Under the pieces are notes generated by a model that saw only the letters and a list, made by a program, of their open reading frames with translations, made no database searches and had not been told where the DNA came from. The position numbers and the translations under genes were made by a program. Positions 6,370 to 15,110 of a DNA stretch of 44,179 nt are shown here, in pieces. The stretch's first letter is position 1, and each line of letters opens with the position of its first letter. Origin of the DNA: Bacillota bacterium (lineage in GTDB: Bacteria; Bacillota; Clostridia; Oscillospirales; Acutalibacteraceae); contig JAKJCA010000020.1 in the NCBI GenBank assembly GCA_022706685.1, positions 1-44,179 on the forward strand, read 5' to 3'.

Positions 6370-7587
6370 TTATACTTCCCTCTTCTTTTTGCGCACGGCT
6401 CTGAATACCAGGTAAGCGGCCGCCGCCGCGGCAACCGCGGACAGGGCGATGGCCGTTTGGGCACCGCTGCCGAGACCGCCCTTGCTTTCACCGTCCGCTT
6501 CGCCGGAATAGTTCTTGACATCATCCCAAAGGCTGCTCATCAAATTAAGCGTATCCTGAGGCAGGTTGCGGTAAATCGAGGTTTTAATCCCCGCACTGTC
6601 GGGAGGATAGATGTATTCATTGCCCGCCAGCGAATAGTCGGGGTTGGACGTTACCGCCGTGTTGGGGCTGGCATAGCAGATGTATTCGGCATTGGCCAGC
6701 GCGATGTCCGGTTCCAGCAGAAAATTGATGTAAAGTTCGGCTGCCGCTTTGTTCTTCGCGCCCTGCGGAATGCACATCGAATCGACAAAGAAGTTGACGC
6801 CTTCTTTCGGGAAAACGAAGGCAAGGTCGGGATTGTTGGCGCGCATGGTCAGGAAATCGCCTACATAATAGGGCGCAAGGGCAGCCTCGCCCGACTCCAT
6901 TTTATTGTAAACCTCATCGTTGACATACGATTGGACCAAGGCTTTCTGCTCTTTGAGTTTTTGCGCGCCGGCTTCCCAGTCCGCTTTATCGGTCGTATTG
7001 CAGTCGATACCCAGAATGGCGTGCGCGATGGCGAACGCGTCGCGCGGATTGTTGATCATCAGGATTTGGCCCGCATAATCCGGGTTCCAAAGGGCATCCC
7101 AGCTGTCGGGAGCAACCGCCACTTTTTTGGTGTTGTATATCAGGCCGATCGTACCGACATTATAAGGGACGGAATATTCGTTGTTCGGGTCGAAAGGCAG
7201 GTTTTTGTATTTAGCGTCAATATATTTATAATTGGGCACATTCGCAAAGTCGATTGTTTGCAGCATATTCTCCGACACCATGCGCTCGATCATGTAGTCG
7301 GACGGAATGACGACATCGTAAGAAACGCCGCCGCCTTTGAGTTTGGTGTACATGACCTCGTTGTTGTCAAATGTGTCGTAAACGACTTTGATGCCGTATT
7401 TCTCCTCGAAGGCTTTATTGACATCAAGCGAACCTTCCGAGCCGTCCGAGATGTATTCGCCCCAGTTATAGACAAAAAGTTCGGTGCCCCGGAGGCTTTC
7501 GGCATTCAGCGCCCCGAATGCCGGCACCTGAAAAACAAACGCGCTTAAGCAGGCAAGGAGCACAACAACGGCAGCCGCTCTTTTCAT
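6370..7587 (-). CDS. potD: Spermidine/putrescine ABC transporter substrate-binding protein, C-terminally anchored
   Basis: A 405-residue extracytoplasmic binding protein for polyamines, last gene of potABCD. RBS AAGGGGAAG precedes ATG 7587, two bases after potC. Residues 1-25 are a signal peptide ending AFGA; the Cys at 13 lies inside the hydrophobic core and is unlikely to be a lipobox. The mature part has FVYNWGEYISDG and YDVVIPSDYMIERM, typical of PotD/PotF. The odd feature is a C-terminal extension: a Gly/Ser linker, a hydrophobic helix (~378-396) and a basic tail RKKKREV. It would tether the protein to the membrane, replacing the lipid anchor that Gram-positive binding proteins normally use. 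Confidence 0.93.
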   Translation of the reverse strand: MKRAAAVVVLLACLSAFVFQVPAFGALNAESLRGTELFVYNWGEYISDGSEGSLDVNKAFEEKYGIKVVYDTFDNNEVMYTKLKGGGVSYDVVIPSDYMIERMVSENMLQTIDFANVPNYKYIDAKYKNLPFDPNNEYSVPYNVGTIGLIYNTKKVAVAPDSWDALWNPDYAGQILMINNPRDAFAIAHAILGIDCNTTDKADWEAGAQKLKEQKALVQSYVNDEVYNKMESGEAALAPYYVGDFLTMRANNPDLAFVFPKEGVNFFVDSMCIPQGAKNKAAAELYINFLLEPDIALANAEYICYASPNTAVTSNPDYSLAGNEYIYPPDSAGIKTSIYRNLPQDTLNLMSSLWDDVKNYSGEADGESKGGLGSGAQTAIALSAVAAAAAAYLVFRAVRKKKREV

Positions 7588-7589
7588 TT

Positions 7590-8411
7590 TTACACTTCCC
7601 CTTTTTTGTATTGCCGCGCGCGTTTGTTTTCTCCGCGCGCCTGCGAAATATTGATCAGGACCAGGAGAACCAGGATGCTGAAGAAAATCAGCGTGGAAAG
7701 CGCATACATATCGGGTTTGACGCGCTTTTTGGTCATCGAAAATATCGCGATCGGCAGCGTCTGAAACCCGGGCCCGGTCGTGAAATAGCTGATGATAAAA
7801 TCGTCCAGCGAGAGGGTGAAGGCCATCAGCATCCCCGTCAGGATTCCGGTAGAAATTGACGGCAGAACCGCTTTGAAAAAGGCTTTCAACGGGGTGCAGC
7901 CGAGGTCCTGCGCCGCTTCGGTCAGATGCGGGTCGGTCTGCCTGAGTTTTGGCAGAACCGACAGAATCACATATGGCAAATTAAAGGTCACATGCGCGAT
8001 GAGGATGGTACCGAAACCGAGCGTTCCGCTGCCGGCTACCAGGCGTCCCATGAAAACAAACAGCAGCATCATAGATACGCCGGTGACGATTTCGGGGTTC
8101 ATCATCGGGATGTTGGTAACCGTCATCACGCCGGTGCGCACCCAGTTCTTTTTCCACTTGTCAAGCCCGACCGCAGCCAGCGTACCGATGACGGTCGCGG
8201 CAACGGACGACGCAACGGCAAGAATGAGCGTGTTGTACAGCGCCTGCATAATCGCCCTGTCGCCCATAAGGACGCGGTACCATTTGACCGAAAATCCCTC
8301 GAGCAGGCCGGTGCTGTCGCTTGCGTTAAAGGAAAAAACGATCATCACGACGATCGGCGCATAGAGAAAGAGGAAGACCAAAAAGGTATAGAACTTTGAT
8401 AAGCGGCTCAA
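7590..8411 (-). CDS. potC: Spermidine/putrescine ABC transporter permease PotC
   Basis: A 273-residue inner-membrane permease with about six membrane helices. The start is taken as TTG at 8411: GGAGGAG lies eight bases upstream, TTG overlaps the potB stop (TTGA), and the protein then begins [13 protein letters not shown] as in other PotC proteins. A longer reading into potB would add a non-membrane leader with no RBS. The EAA loop that contacts the ATPase is seen as EAAQDLGCTPLKAFFKAVLP. It works with PotB and PotA to import polyamines. Confidence 0.93.
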   Translation of the reverse strand: MSRLSKFYTFLVFLFLYAPIVVMIVFSFNASDSTGLLEGFSVKWYRVLMGDRAIMQALYNTLILAVASSVAATVIGTLAAVGLDKWKKNWVRTGVMTVTNIPMMNPEIVTGVSMMLLFVFMGRLVAGSGTLGFGTILIAHVTFNLPYVILSVLPKLRQTDPHLTEAAQDLGCTPLKAFFKAVLPSISTGILTGMLMAFTLSLDDFIISYFTTGPGFQTLPIAIFSMTKKRVKPDMYALSTLIFFSILVLLVLINISQARGENKRARQYKKGEV

Positions 8412-9232
8412 ACGACCATCTCCTCCTCCCCGGATGTGAAACGGTTGAGAAAGGCCATGCACAGCAGAATCAGCACCATCAGCACCAGGGAAATCGCCGC
8501 GCCGAGATTGTAATTGTAAGATTGCTGAAACTGGCGTTCGATAACGTCGCCGATGAGGTCAAACGAGCCGCCGCCCAGTTTTTGGGAAATATAGAACGTG
8601 CTGACCGAAGGCACAAAAACCATCGTCAGCCCAGAGGCAATCCCGGGCATACTCAGCGGCAGAATCACTTTGCTGAGAACCGTCAGAGAATTGCCGCCGA
8701 GATCCTGCGCCGCCTCCACTACGCTGGGGTCAAGTTTCGCGAGTACCGAATAAAGCGGAAGAATCATAAACGGCAGGAAATTGTAAACCATACCCAAAAT
8801 CACGGCACCGGGCGTATTGAGCATTTTTACGCGGCCGAAACCGAGGGCGTCGAGGATATTGTTGATGACCCCCGTGTTTTGCAGAATGGTCATCCAGGAA
8901 TAGGTTCTGATGAGGAAATTCATCCACATCGGCAGCATAACGAGCGCGACCATGGTGCGCTGAACATTGGCGGATGATTTCGCGATGGCATAGGCGAGCG
9001 GGTACGCAATCAGCAGGCAGAGAAAGGTCGCAAGGAAGCCGAACCAGATTGACCTCAGGAAGGTATCCGTGTATTTTCCCAACTGCGTCATGTTGCCAAG
9101 CGTAAAACCCCCGTCTGCCGAAGTGAACGAATAATAGACAACAAAAAACATCGGGGCGACGATAAACAGCGCGGACCATAACATATAAGGGGAAACGGCC
9201 ATTTTATGCGCAAGGGCGCTTCTTTTTTTCAA
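8408..9232 (-). CDS. potB: Spermidine/putrescine ABC transporter permease PotB
   Basis: A 274-residue permease partner of PotC with six predicted membrane segments, the first near residues 15-37 ([20 protein letters not shown]). The EAA motif [20 protein letters not shown] is in the last cytoplasmic loop. It overlaps potA (ATGA, 9229-9232) and potC by four bases, so the cassette is translationally coupled. The order A-B-C-D is the classical one. Confidence 0.93.
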   Translation of the reverse strand: MKKRSALAHKMAVSPYMLWSALFIVAPMFFVVYYSFTSADGGFTLGNMTQLGKYTDTFLRSIWFGFLATFLCLLIAYPLAYAIAKSSANVQRTMVALVMLPMWMNFLIRTYSWMTILQNTGVINNILDALGFGRVKMLNTPGAVILGMVYNFLPFMILPLYSVLAKLDPSVVEAAQDLGGNSLTVLSKVILPLSMPGIASGLTMVFVPSVSTFYISQKLGGGSFDLIGDVIERQFQQSYNYNLGAAISLVLMVLILLCMAFLNRFTSGEEEMVV

Positions 9233-10353
9233 ATGTCCTCCTCCTCCTCGGGGTCCGAAAGTTCGTCGAACTCCTCGCTGAAGGAACTGTAGTCGCCGAA
9301 ACGCCCGGAATAGACGGACTTTTTCATGATATGGATGGCGTCGGGTTCGATGTCGAGCCCGATCTCGTCACCGACGTTCTGGTTTTCGGTGGACTGAATC
9401 ATCCACTTAAAGCCTTTGATATCGACGATGATCTCATAGTGCACGCCTTTGAAGGTTACGGATGTGACGGTACCGCGCAGCATCCCTTCGCCGGCCGCAA
9501 CGACATCGACATCCTCCGGCCTGACGACGACGTCAACCGGCTCGTTTTTTTCAAACCCTTTGTCGAGGCACTTGAAACGCTTGCCGGAGAAGTCGACGAA
9601 GAGGTCGCGGCGCATGGTGCCGTCGAGAATATTGCTCTCGCCGATGAAATCGGCGACAAAAGCGTTTTTGGGTTCATTATAAATCCCCTGCGGCGTGCCG
9701 ATTTGCTGGATTTCGCCTTCGTCCATGACGACGATGGTGTCGGACATGGAAAGTGCTTCCTCCTGGTCGTGGGTCACATAGATGAAAGTGATACCCAGCC
9801 GCTGCTGCATGCTTTTGAGTTCGACCTGCATGTCTTTGCGCAGTTTAAGGTCCAGCGCGCCGAGCGGTTCGTCCAACAGCAGCACGCGCGGCTCCACGGC
9901 CAGCGCGCGCGCGATTGCCACGCGCTGCTGCTGGCCGCCTGAAAGCGATGCCACGTTTCGCCTGTTGAAGCCTTTGAGGTTGACCAGTTCGAGCATCTCG
10001 GCGGTTTTGGCTTTGATATGGCTTTCGGGCAGTTTCCTCAGCCTGAGGCCGAAGGCAACATTTTCATAAACATTCAGATGCGGAAAAAGCGCGTAGCGTT
10101 GAAAAATCGTATTGACGGGCCTCTTGTGCGGAGGCACGCCGTTGACCCTTTTGCCGTCGAAAACGACGTCGCCCTCATCGGGCTCAAGAAAACCCGCGAT
10201 AACCCTGAGCGTCGTTGTCTTGCCGCAGCCCGAAGGGCCCAGCAGGGTTACGAACTCTTTGTCGCGGATATATAAATTAATATTCCTGAGAACCTGTTCC
10301 TCACCGAATTTGACGGAGATGTTCCGCAAATCGATAATGACATTATTGTCCAA
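9229..10353 (-). CDS. potA: Spermidine/putrescine ABC transporter ATPase PotA
   Basis: A 374-residue cytoplasmic ATPase that powers polyamine import. The start codon is TTG at 10353 with AAGGGG eight bases upstream. It has Walker [10 protein letters not shown] (39-47), signature LSGGQQQ (137-143), Walker B LLLDEP (158-163) and the H-loop [11 protein letters not shown]-terminal TOBE-type domain (~280-350, with [11 protein letters not shown]) is followed by an unusually acidic tail ending DPEEEEDI. A near-consensus promoter lies upstream, and a small GC hairpin (CGGGG/CCCCG) sits in the leader just before the RBS. Confidence 0.95.
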   Translation of the reverse strand: MDNNVIIDLRNISVKFGEEQVLRNINLYIRDKEFVTLLGPSGCGKTTTLRVIAGFLEPDEGDVVFDGKRVNGVPPHKRPVNTIFQRYALFPHLNVYENVAFGLRLRKLPESHIKAKTAEMLELVNLKGFNRRNVASLSGGQQQRVAIARALAVEPRVLLLDEPLGALDLKLRKDMQVELKSMQQRLGITFIYVTHDQEEALSMSDTIVVMDEGEIQQIGTPQGIYNEPKNAFVADFIGESNILDGTMRRDLFVDFSGKRFKCLDKGFEKNEPVDVVVRPEDVDVVAAGEGMLRGTVTSVTFKGVHYEIIVDIKGFKWMIQSTENQNVGDEIGLDIEPDAIHIMKKSVYSGRFGDYSSFSEEFDELSDPEEEEDI

Positions 10354-10405
10354 CTATGCATCCCCTTTTTTGCGGGGAACGCAGCCCCGTTGATTTGCAG
10401 ATATC

Positions 10406-10434
10406 AATATAGTAACAAAAAGCTCAAATGTCAA
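10406..10434 (-). promoter_or_regulatory. Promoter of potABCD
   Basis: On the minus strand TTGACA (10429-10434) and TATATT (10406-10411) have a 17-base spacer. The likely transcript start is about 45 bases before the potA TTG. Confidence 0.82.
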
Positions 10435-10580
10435 TAATAATTTAGCAATTTCCCGCGCTATTCGGCTTATAATCAAAGCCAGAAACGATATTTCTCGCTT
10501 TTTCTCTCATTTTCTCTTTTTTCCTCTGTTTTTCAACGCTTTTCACCTGAAAGCATCCGGGAAAAATATTTTTTGCCTGC

Positions 10581-10609
10581 TTGCAAACCTCAAGAGGTTA
10601 TGCTATGAT
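10581..10609 (+). promoter_or_regulatory. Promoter of tRNA-Pro
   Basis: TTGCAA (10581-10586), a 17-base spacer and TATGAT (10604-10609), 12 bases before the tRNA. Confidence 0.75.
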
Positions 10610-10621
10610 TGTCACCGTTAT

Positions 10622-10697
10622 CCGGGTGTGGCGCAGCTGGTAGCGCGCTTGACTGGGGGTCAAGAGGCCGTGAGTTCAAGTCTCGCCACTCGGACCA
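10622..10697 (+). tRNA. tRNA-Pro (anticodon GGG)
   Basis: Acceptor CCGGGTG/CACTCGG (one G-T), anticodon stem CTTGA/TCAAG with loop CTGGGGG (GGG), T-loop TTCAAGT, encoded CCA. It is 76 nt long and reads CCC/CCU. Confidence 0.96.
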
Positions 10698-10752
10698 AAC
10701 CACAGCCCTCCCAAAGGAAAAGCCCTGTATGAACGGCCTTTTCCGCAAAGAT

Positions 10753-10798
10753 CGCCGAACGGTATTCCCGTATGAAGTCCGGCGGTTCTTTGTTTTTT
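10753..10798 (+). terminator. Weak terminator downstream of tRNA-Pro
   Basis: CGCCG (10753-10757) pairs with CGGCG (10780-10784), and TTCTTTGTTTTTT follows. The loop is long. The promoter of the next gene is not clear, so some readthrough is possible. Confidence 0.45.
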
Positions 10799-10862
10799 GA
10801 GGTGCTGCAGAATTTCAGATGCCATGGCGGAAAATTTAACGGTTTGAATAGGGGTGCTGCGG

Positions 10863-12263
10863 ATGGGCGGTTTTTTCGGCGTTGTTTCGGACAGGGACTG
10901 TGTCAGCGATGTTTATTTCGGGACGGACTATCACTCGCACCTGGGCACCAGCAAGGGCGGCATGGTGGTTTGGAACGGCAGCTGCTTCAACCGTTCTATC
11001 CACAACATCGAGAGCGCGCAGTTCCGTTCGAAATTCGAAGCGGAGCTGCCCGCGATTCAGGGAAATATGGGTATCGGCTGCATCAGCGACACCGAACCGC
11101 AGCCGCTGACGGTCCGTTCGCATCTGGGCGACTACGCCATCACCACCGTCGGTAAAATCAACAACATCGAGCAGATTATCGCCAAAGCCTTCCGCAACCC
11201 GAGCATCCACTTTTTAGAGACCAACAAGGGAAAAATCAGCCCGACGGAAGTGGTGTCGGCCATCATCGACCGCGAATCGTCTTTCGAGGCGGGACTTTCG
11301 GCAGTCCAGGATACGGTCGAAGGTTCCTGTTCCGTCCTGCTGCTGACCCCAAAGGGAATCTACGCGGCGCGCGACAAATTCGGGCGCACACCCATCCTGA
11401 TCGGCAAAAAGAAAAATACCCTTTGCGCCACCTTTGAATCGTGCACTTTCGCCAACCTCGGCTACCGTCAGGAGTATGAGCTCGGCCCGGGTGAAATCGT
11501 GCTGCTGACGCCCGACGGCATGGAGAAAATATCCCCGCCGCGCAGCACGATGCGCATGTGCTCGTTTTTATGGGTTTATTACGGCTACCCGGCCTCCACT
11601 TACGAAGGATCGAACGTTGAGGTCATGCGCTACCGCAACGGCGCCTTGCTGGCAAAAAACGACGATGTGGAACTCGACCTCGTCGCGGGGGTACCTGATT
11701 CCGGCGTCGCGCACGCCATCGGTTATTCCAACGAAGCCAACGTGCCCTACGGCAGACCTTTCGTCAAATACACCCCGACATGGGCAAGAAGTTTCATGCC
11801 GCAGAACCAGGCCAAGAGGAACCTGGTCGCCCGCATGAAACTGATGCCTATTCCTGAACTGGTGAAGGGCAAAAGCCTGCTTTTCTGCGACGACTCCATC
11901 GTACGCGGAACGCAGCTGAGAGAAACGGTGAATCTGCTGTATAAATGCAGCGCGCGCGAGGTGCATATCAGGCCCGCGTGCCCTCCGCTTCTGTTCGGCT
12001 GCAAGTACCTCAATTTTTCCGAATCCCGCTCGGAGATGGACCTTGCCGCGCGGCAGGCAATCCAGTCGCTCGAAGGCAGACAGCCCGACTCTTTAGAAGA
12101 TTACTGCAATGCCGAGAGCAGCCGGTACCATGATATGGTTGAGCTCATCGGGAAAGAACTCAATTTTTCCACGCTGAAGTACCAGAAGATCGGCGACATG
12201 ACCGACGCCATCGGCATCGGCTGCGGCAAACTGTGCACCTTCTGCTGGAACGGAAAGGAATAA
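10863..12263 (+). CDS. PurF-like amidophosphoribosyltransferase paralogue lacking the glutaminase nucleophile
   Basis: This 466-residue protein has the whole PurF layout: an N-terminal Ntn/GATase II fold and a C-terminal phosphoribosyltransferase fold. ATG 10863 has AGGGG eight bases upstream. PurF enzymes make phosphoribosylamine from PRPP and glutamine, using an N-terminal Cys. Here the N-terminus is MGGFFGVVS, so Gly replaces the Cys of the usual MCGIFG. The RYST and NGN motifs are also lost (GIGCISD and VGKINN in their place). The PRPP loop is intact (LLFCDDSIVRGTQL, near D343-D344), as are Cys residues that match the 4Fe-4S ligands of Bacillus PurF (MRMCSF, FGCKYL, KLCTFCW). It may use free ammonia or have a regulatory or other PRPP role. 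No purine riboswitch is seen upstream and no pur genes are adjacent. Confidence 0.88.
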   Translation: MGGFFGVVSDRDCVSDVYFGTDYHSHLGTSKGGMVVWNGSCFNRSIHNIESAQFRSKFEAELPAIQGNMGIGCISDTEPQPLTVRSHLGDYAITTVGKINNIEQIIAKAFRNPSIHFLETNKGKISPTEVVSAIIDRESSFEAGLSAVQDTVEGSCSVLLLTPKGIYAARDKFGRTPILIGKKKNTLCATFESCTFANLGYRQEYELGPGEIVLLTPDGMEKISPPRSTMRMCSFLWVYYGYPASTYEGSNVEVMRYRNGALLAKNDDVELDLVAGVPDSGVAHAIGYSNEANVPYGRPFVKYTPTWARSFMPQNQAKRNLVARMKLMPIPELVKGKSLLFCDDSIVRGTQLRETVNLLYKCSAREVHIRPACPPLLFGCKYLNFSESRSEMDLAARQAIQSLEGRQPDSLEDYCNAESSRYHDMVELIGKELNFSTLKYQKIGDMTDAIGIGCGKLCTFCWNGKE

Positions 12264-12279
12264 AGGCATCAAGAAAACC

Positions 12280-12307
12280 GCGCGGCCCCGGATAACCGGA
12301 GCCGCGC
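12280..12307. terminator. Bidirectional terminator between convergent genes
   Basis: The strong stem GCGCGGC-C-CCGG / CCGG-A-GCCGCGC with loop ATAA has a T-rich tail on the plus strand (TTATTTCTT) and GGTTTTCTT on the minus strand. It serves the PurF-like gene and the lipoprotein gene. Confidence 0.85.
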
Positions 12308-12321
12308 TTATTTCTTATCTG

Positions 12322-12690
12322 TTATTGCGTCACGGTGGGCGGCGCCACGCGTGTGTAAACGGCAGCATCTCCGGAGTCGATCCTTGTAAGGGTCAATGTA
12401 CTCTCCGTGACATCAAAGCGATAGGTTCTCGAGAAGCTTTTTGTTAGCAGCGTGCCGGTCAGTGTAACGGTACCGGCCTTCTTATCGATGGCGTAGTGCC
12501 CTTTGATATCCGCGCCGAAAACGGAAAAACGCACGGTGCCGTCCTCCATGAACTCATAAGCGGCCAGTCCTGCCGAATCGGTCCACTTGCCGATGATGAG
12601 TTTCTCCGGGTTAGGCGCGCAGCCGGACAGCGCGGCTATAAAAAACAGACATGCCGCCAGCGCCGCAACAATTGATTTTGTCATCTTCAT
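12322..12690 (-). CDS. Small lipoprotein with lipocalin-like beta domain
   Basis: A 122-residue secreted lipoprotein. ATG 12690 is chosen for the RBS AAAGGAG; a longer ORF upstream lacks one. The signal peptide ends in a clear lipobox, AALSGC. The mature part begins IIGKWTDSAGLAAYEFMEDG and goes on with beta strands (GHYAIDKKAGTVTLTG, TLTLTRI), the pattern of DUF5640/lipocalin-like stress lipoproteins of Firmicutes. The ligand is unknown. It is the last gene of the leftward cluster, 37 bases after the phosphoesterase. Confidence 0.75.
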   Translation of the reverse strand: MKMTKSIVAALAACLFFIAALSGCAPNPEKLIIGKWTDSAGLAAYEFMEDGTVRFSVFGADIKGHYAIDKKAGTVTLTGTLLTKSFSRTYRFDVTESTLTLTRIDSGDAAVYTRVAPPTVTQ

Positions 12691-12727
12691 ACGTTCTCCT
12701 TTATAAGGCAAGCAGAAGGCAGCCTGC

Positions 12728-13897
12728 TCAGATGAAAAGCATCGTCAGCGGGAAAAGGCAGACAGCGATTCGAAGCGGTATCTTTTCATCCGCAGTGAAA
12801 ATGAACATCAGTTTTGTTCTCAGGCTCGTTCCCATAATGTCAAAGAAGTCGAGTGTATAGGTTTGATAAGCGGATGTGTCTTTTTCGTCGATGACAAAAA
12901 CGCGCACTCCCCTGTTTTGGTTGCCGTAGGACCGGAACGACGCGCCGGGCGTTTGAACAAGGTCGACGCCGCGCAGCGTACCGGTAAAAGAATTGACATG
13001 ATCATGGCCGAACACAAGGGCGCTGACGTCTCCCCGGGCGGCAACCGCATCAAACTGGCCGAAGTTGGCCTGCGTCACGCAGGGACCTTCGCACAGCGAA
13101 CCCCGGGCAAGCGCCGTGTTGAGAACATAGTATGCCCCGTCCTTTTCAACCGCTCCGGGCGTCGTTTTCTGCACTTTTGTCAGCAGCTCATAGGTTTCGG
13201 GCACCGGTATATGCTGGAACATCAGCGAATTCACCGGCTGTCCGCCGTTGTGCGCCTGTAAAAGCGCTCTTGTCTGCCTGTACCATTCGATTGCGGCGGG
13301 GCTGATATACTCGAAGTAGGCTCCGCTTTCATCTTTGCCGGCGGACTCCATCATCCAAATATTATAAGCCGTCCGGGAACCGTCAGAACTGAGAATGGGG
13401 ATATTGAACGTACTCCTGCCGATGGACGGGTTGGTGTCATTGAAACCGATACAGTTGGCATAACGGCGGTAAATTTTGATTTGTTCGAGTTTTGAGATGC
13501 CGCATTGGTCGTCGTGGTTGCCGAAGGTTACCGCGAACGGGATGTTCCTTTGCGCAAGCGGCGCGATGATTGCGTCAAGAGCGGCTTCGACGCGCGCGTA
13601 TTTTCTTGCGTAAGTGCCGGCGCTGTCGCCGATCTTCCCGAGTATATTGTCGCCCGTGAAAACAACGAGGTCCGGCTGCACCTTGTCATAGGCGGCAGCC
13701 AGCATCTCGAGCATGGCTTTGCGGGGATTCTCGTTGTCCTGCGGGTCCGCCACATGCATGATAGTGAATTTGCCGTCGTCACCGAATTTCAAAACCGGCT
13801 CCGCCTCCCGTGCCTGCGCCATCAGCGCCGCGCAGGAAGACGCGAGCAGCGTCAAGGCGAGCAGGGCGCAGAGTATTTTTTTAAACCCGTTCTTCAT
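12728..13897 (-). CDS. Secreted calcineurin-like metallophosphoesterase
   Basis: A 389-residue exported phosphoesterase of the purple-acid-phosphatase-like group. The signal peptide (1-~30) contains LLASSCAALMAQA. Metal-binding motifs run in order: MHVADPQ (the first block, usually D-x-H, is atypical), VVFTGDN, TFGNHDDQ, FQHIPVPE and FGHDHVNSF. It probably hydrolyses phosphate esters outside the cell; the substrate is unknown. The last ~17 residues are hydrophobic (IAVCLFPLTMLFI) and may be a membrane tail. It is 46 bases downstream of AlaX and shares its strand and probably its transcript. Confidence 0.85.
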   Translation of the reverse strand: MKNGFKKILCALLALTLLASSCAALMAQAREAEPVLKFGDDGKFTIMHVADPQDNENPRKAMLEMLAAAYDKVQPDLVVFTGDNILGKIGDSAGTYARKYARVEAALDAIIAPLAQRNIPFAVTFGNHDDQCGISKLEQIKIYRRYANCIGFNDTNPSIGRSTFNIPILSSDGSRTAYNIWMMESAGKDESGAYFEYISPAAIEWYRQTRALLQAHNGGQPVNSLMFQHIPVPETYELLTKVQKTTPGAVEKDGAYYVLNTALARGSLCEGPCVTQANFGQFDAVAARGDVSALVFGHDHVNSFTGTLRGVDLVQTPGASFRSYGNQNRGVRVFVIDEKDTSAYQTYTLDFFDIMGTSLRTKLMFIFTADEKIPLRIAVCLFPLTMLFI

Positions 13898-13943
13898 TTT
13901 ATTCCTCCGCTATTCAAAACATAAGCCGCACATCCGAAGTTTG

Positions 13944-15110
13944 TCAAAGAAACAGCACTTCGCTCCCGCAGGCGTTTGCGCGCAAAAAGCCTTCTACCTG
14001 GCCGCGCAGCGCGTTTAATCTGCCTTGCACCCGGCCGGGTTTGCCGCCCCCCGATCCGCCGAAGGCATCGTTAAGCCGTCTGCCAAACTCACGGACATCC
14101 GTCGTATTGCTGCCGAGGCAATAGCGGATTTCACCGTCGGTACCTGAAAAGACACCCGCGACCTGCGCTCTTTCGCACAGCATGGAACAGCATTCGGACA
14201 GTTCGGCGGGTTCAAGGTTTTCTTCAAAAACAAAACAGTTTTCGGCCGATAGCCCAGCGATCCGGCGCTCGAAAGCGAGCAGCTTCCATCTTAGATTTTC
14301 CCGCCGGAGCGCGTCGCGTTCCGAAATGAGTTTTTCAACCGCAGGAGCCGCCTGCTGCGGCGGCGCGCTTAAAAGCGCGGAAACGGCTTGAACAGTTTGA
14401 ACCCTTTCGCCGTAATCGGCCAAGGCGTCGGCGGCGATTTTAAGCAGGATGCGCACGCCCGATTTATACCTCGCGCAAGTCAGGACTTTAATCATGCCGA
14501 CTTCTCCCGTCGTGGATACGTGGATACCGCAGCAGGCGCAGGCGTCGCAGGCCGGGATGGCGACAATACGAATGCCTTCGCCGATTTCTTTTTTGCTGCG
14601 GTATGCCATATTTTCGAGTTCGTCACACGACGGAAAAAATGCGTTGACCGGCTTGCAGGCCATCACGGTTTCGTTGGCAAGCCGTTCGATGGTCGAGAGT
14701 GTCTGCGGCGGTATATCCCCGTTAAAGTCCACGGTCACATAGTCCTCGCCGATGTGAAAGCCGACGTTGTCCAGGCTTGTTTCAGCGTGCGTCACGCCGG
14801 TAAAAATATGCTCGCCCGTATGGCGGCGCATATTGGCCAGACGAAAGTCGCGTTCTACGGCGCACGCCACGCGAGAGCCGGCTGCAAGCGGCGCGTCGCA
14901 GATGTGAAAAACGTCTGCGTCCGTTTCGCGCATGCCGGTGACGCGAGCGCTGGCGATAACGCCTTTGTCGGCAGGCTGCCCTCCCCCGCCTGGGAAAAAA
15001 GCCGTAGCGTCAAGCAGTACTTCGAAGGCCCCGCCGTTTTCTTTGCAGTCAAGCACCCGCGCGTCGAATTCAAACAGGTAGGCATCCTCATAATAGAGTT
15101 TACGCGTCAT
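13944..15110 (-). CDS. Alanyl-tRNA editing protein, AlaX-L type
   Basis: A 388-residue free-standing editing enzyme that removes wrongly attached Ser or Gly from tRNA-Ala. ATG 15110 is chosen for GGAGGTG six bases upstream; it overlaps the EamA gene by 11 bases. The N-terminal part has the AlaRS-like FFPGGGGQP. The zinc site is HTGEH (97-101) plus a C-x3-H in CCGIHV (193-197). The C-terminal third (with FGGSGGGKPGRVQG, the DHHA1-type Gly-rich motif) marks the long AlaX form. The region CDACACC carries extra Cys residues next to the metal ligand. Confidence 0.9.
   Translation of the reverse strand: MTRKLYYEDAYLFEFDARVLDCKENGGAFEVLLDATAFFPGGGGQPADKGVIASARVTGMRETDADVFHICDAPLAAGSRVACAVERDFRLANMRRHTGEHIFTGVTHAETSLDNVGFHIGEDYVTVDFNGDIPPQTLSTIERLANETVMACKPVNAFFPSCDELENMAYRSKKEIGEGIRIVAIPACDACACCGIHVSTTGEVGMIKVLTCARYKSGVRILLKIAADALADYGERVQTVQAVSALLSAPPQQAAPAVEKLISERDALRRENLRWKLLAFERRIAGLSAENCFVFEENLEPAELSECCSMLCERAQVAGVFSGTDGEIRYCLGSNTTDVREFGRRLNDAFGGSGGGKPGRVQGRLNALRGQVEGFLRANACGSEVLFL

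Noticed and set aside
6157..7548. Long plus-strand ORF (463 aa) over tRNA-Leu(GAG) and potD
   Set aside because: It runs through a tRNA gene and the antisense of potD, with no recognisable domain.
10698..10862. Purine or other riboswitch upstream of the PurF-like gene
   Set aside because: No conserved aptamer core or expression-platform pairing could be seen; only a weak tRNA-Pro terminator-like hairpin is present.
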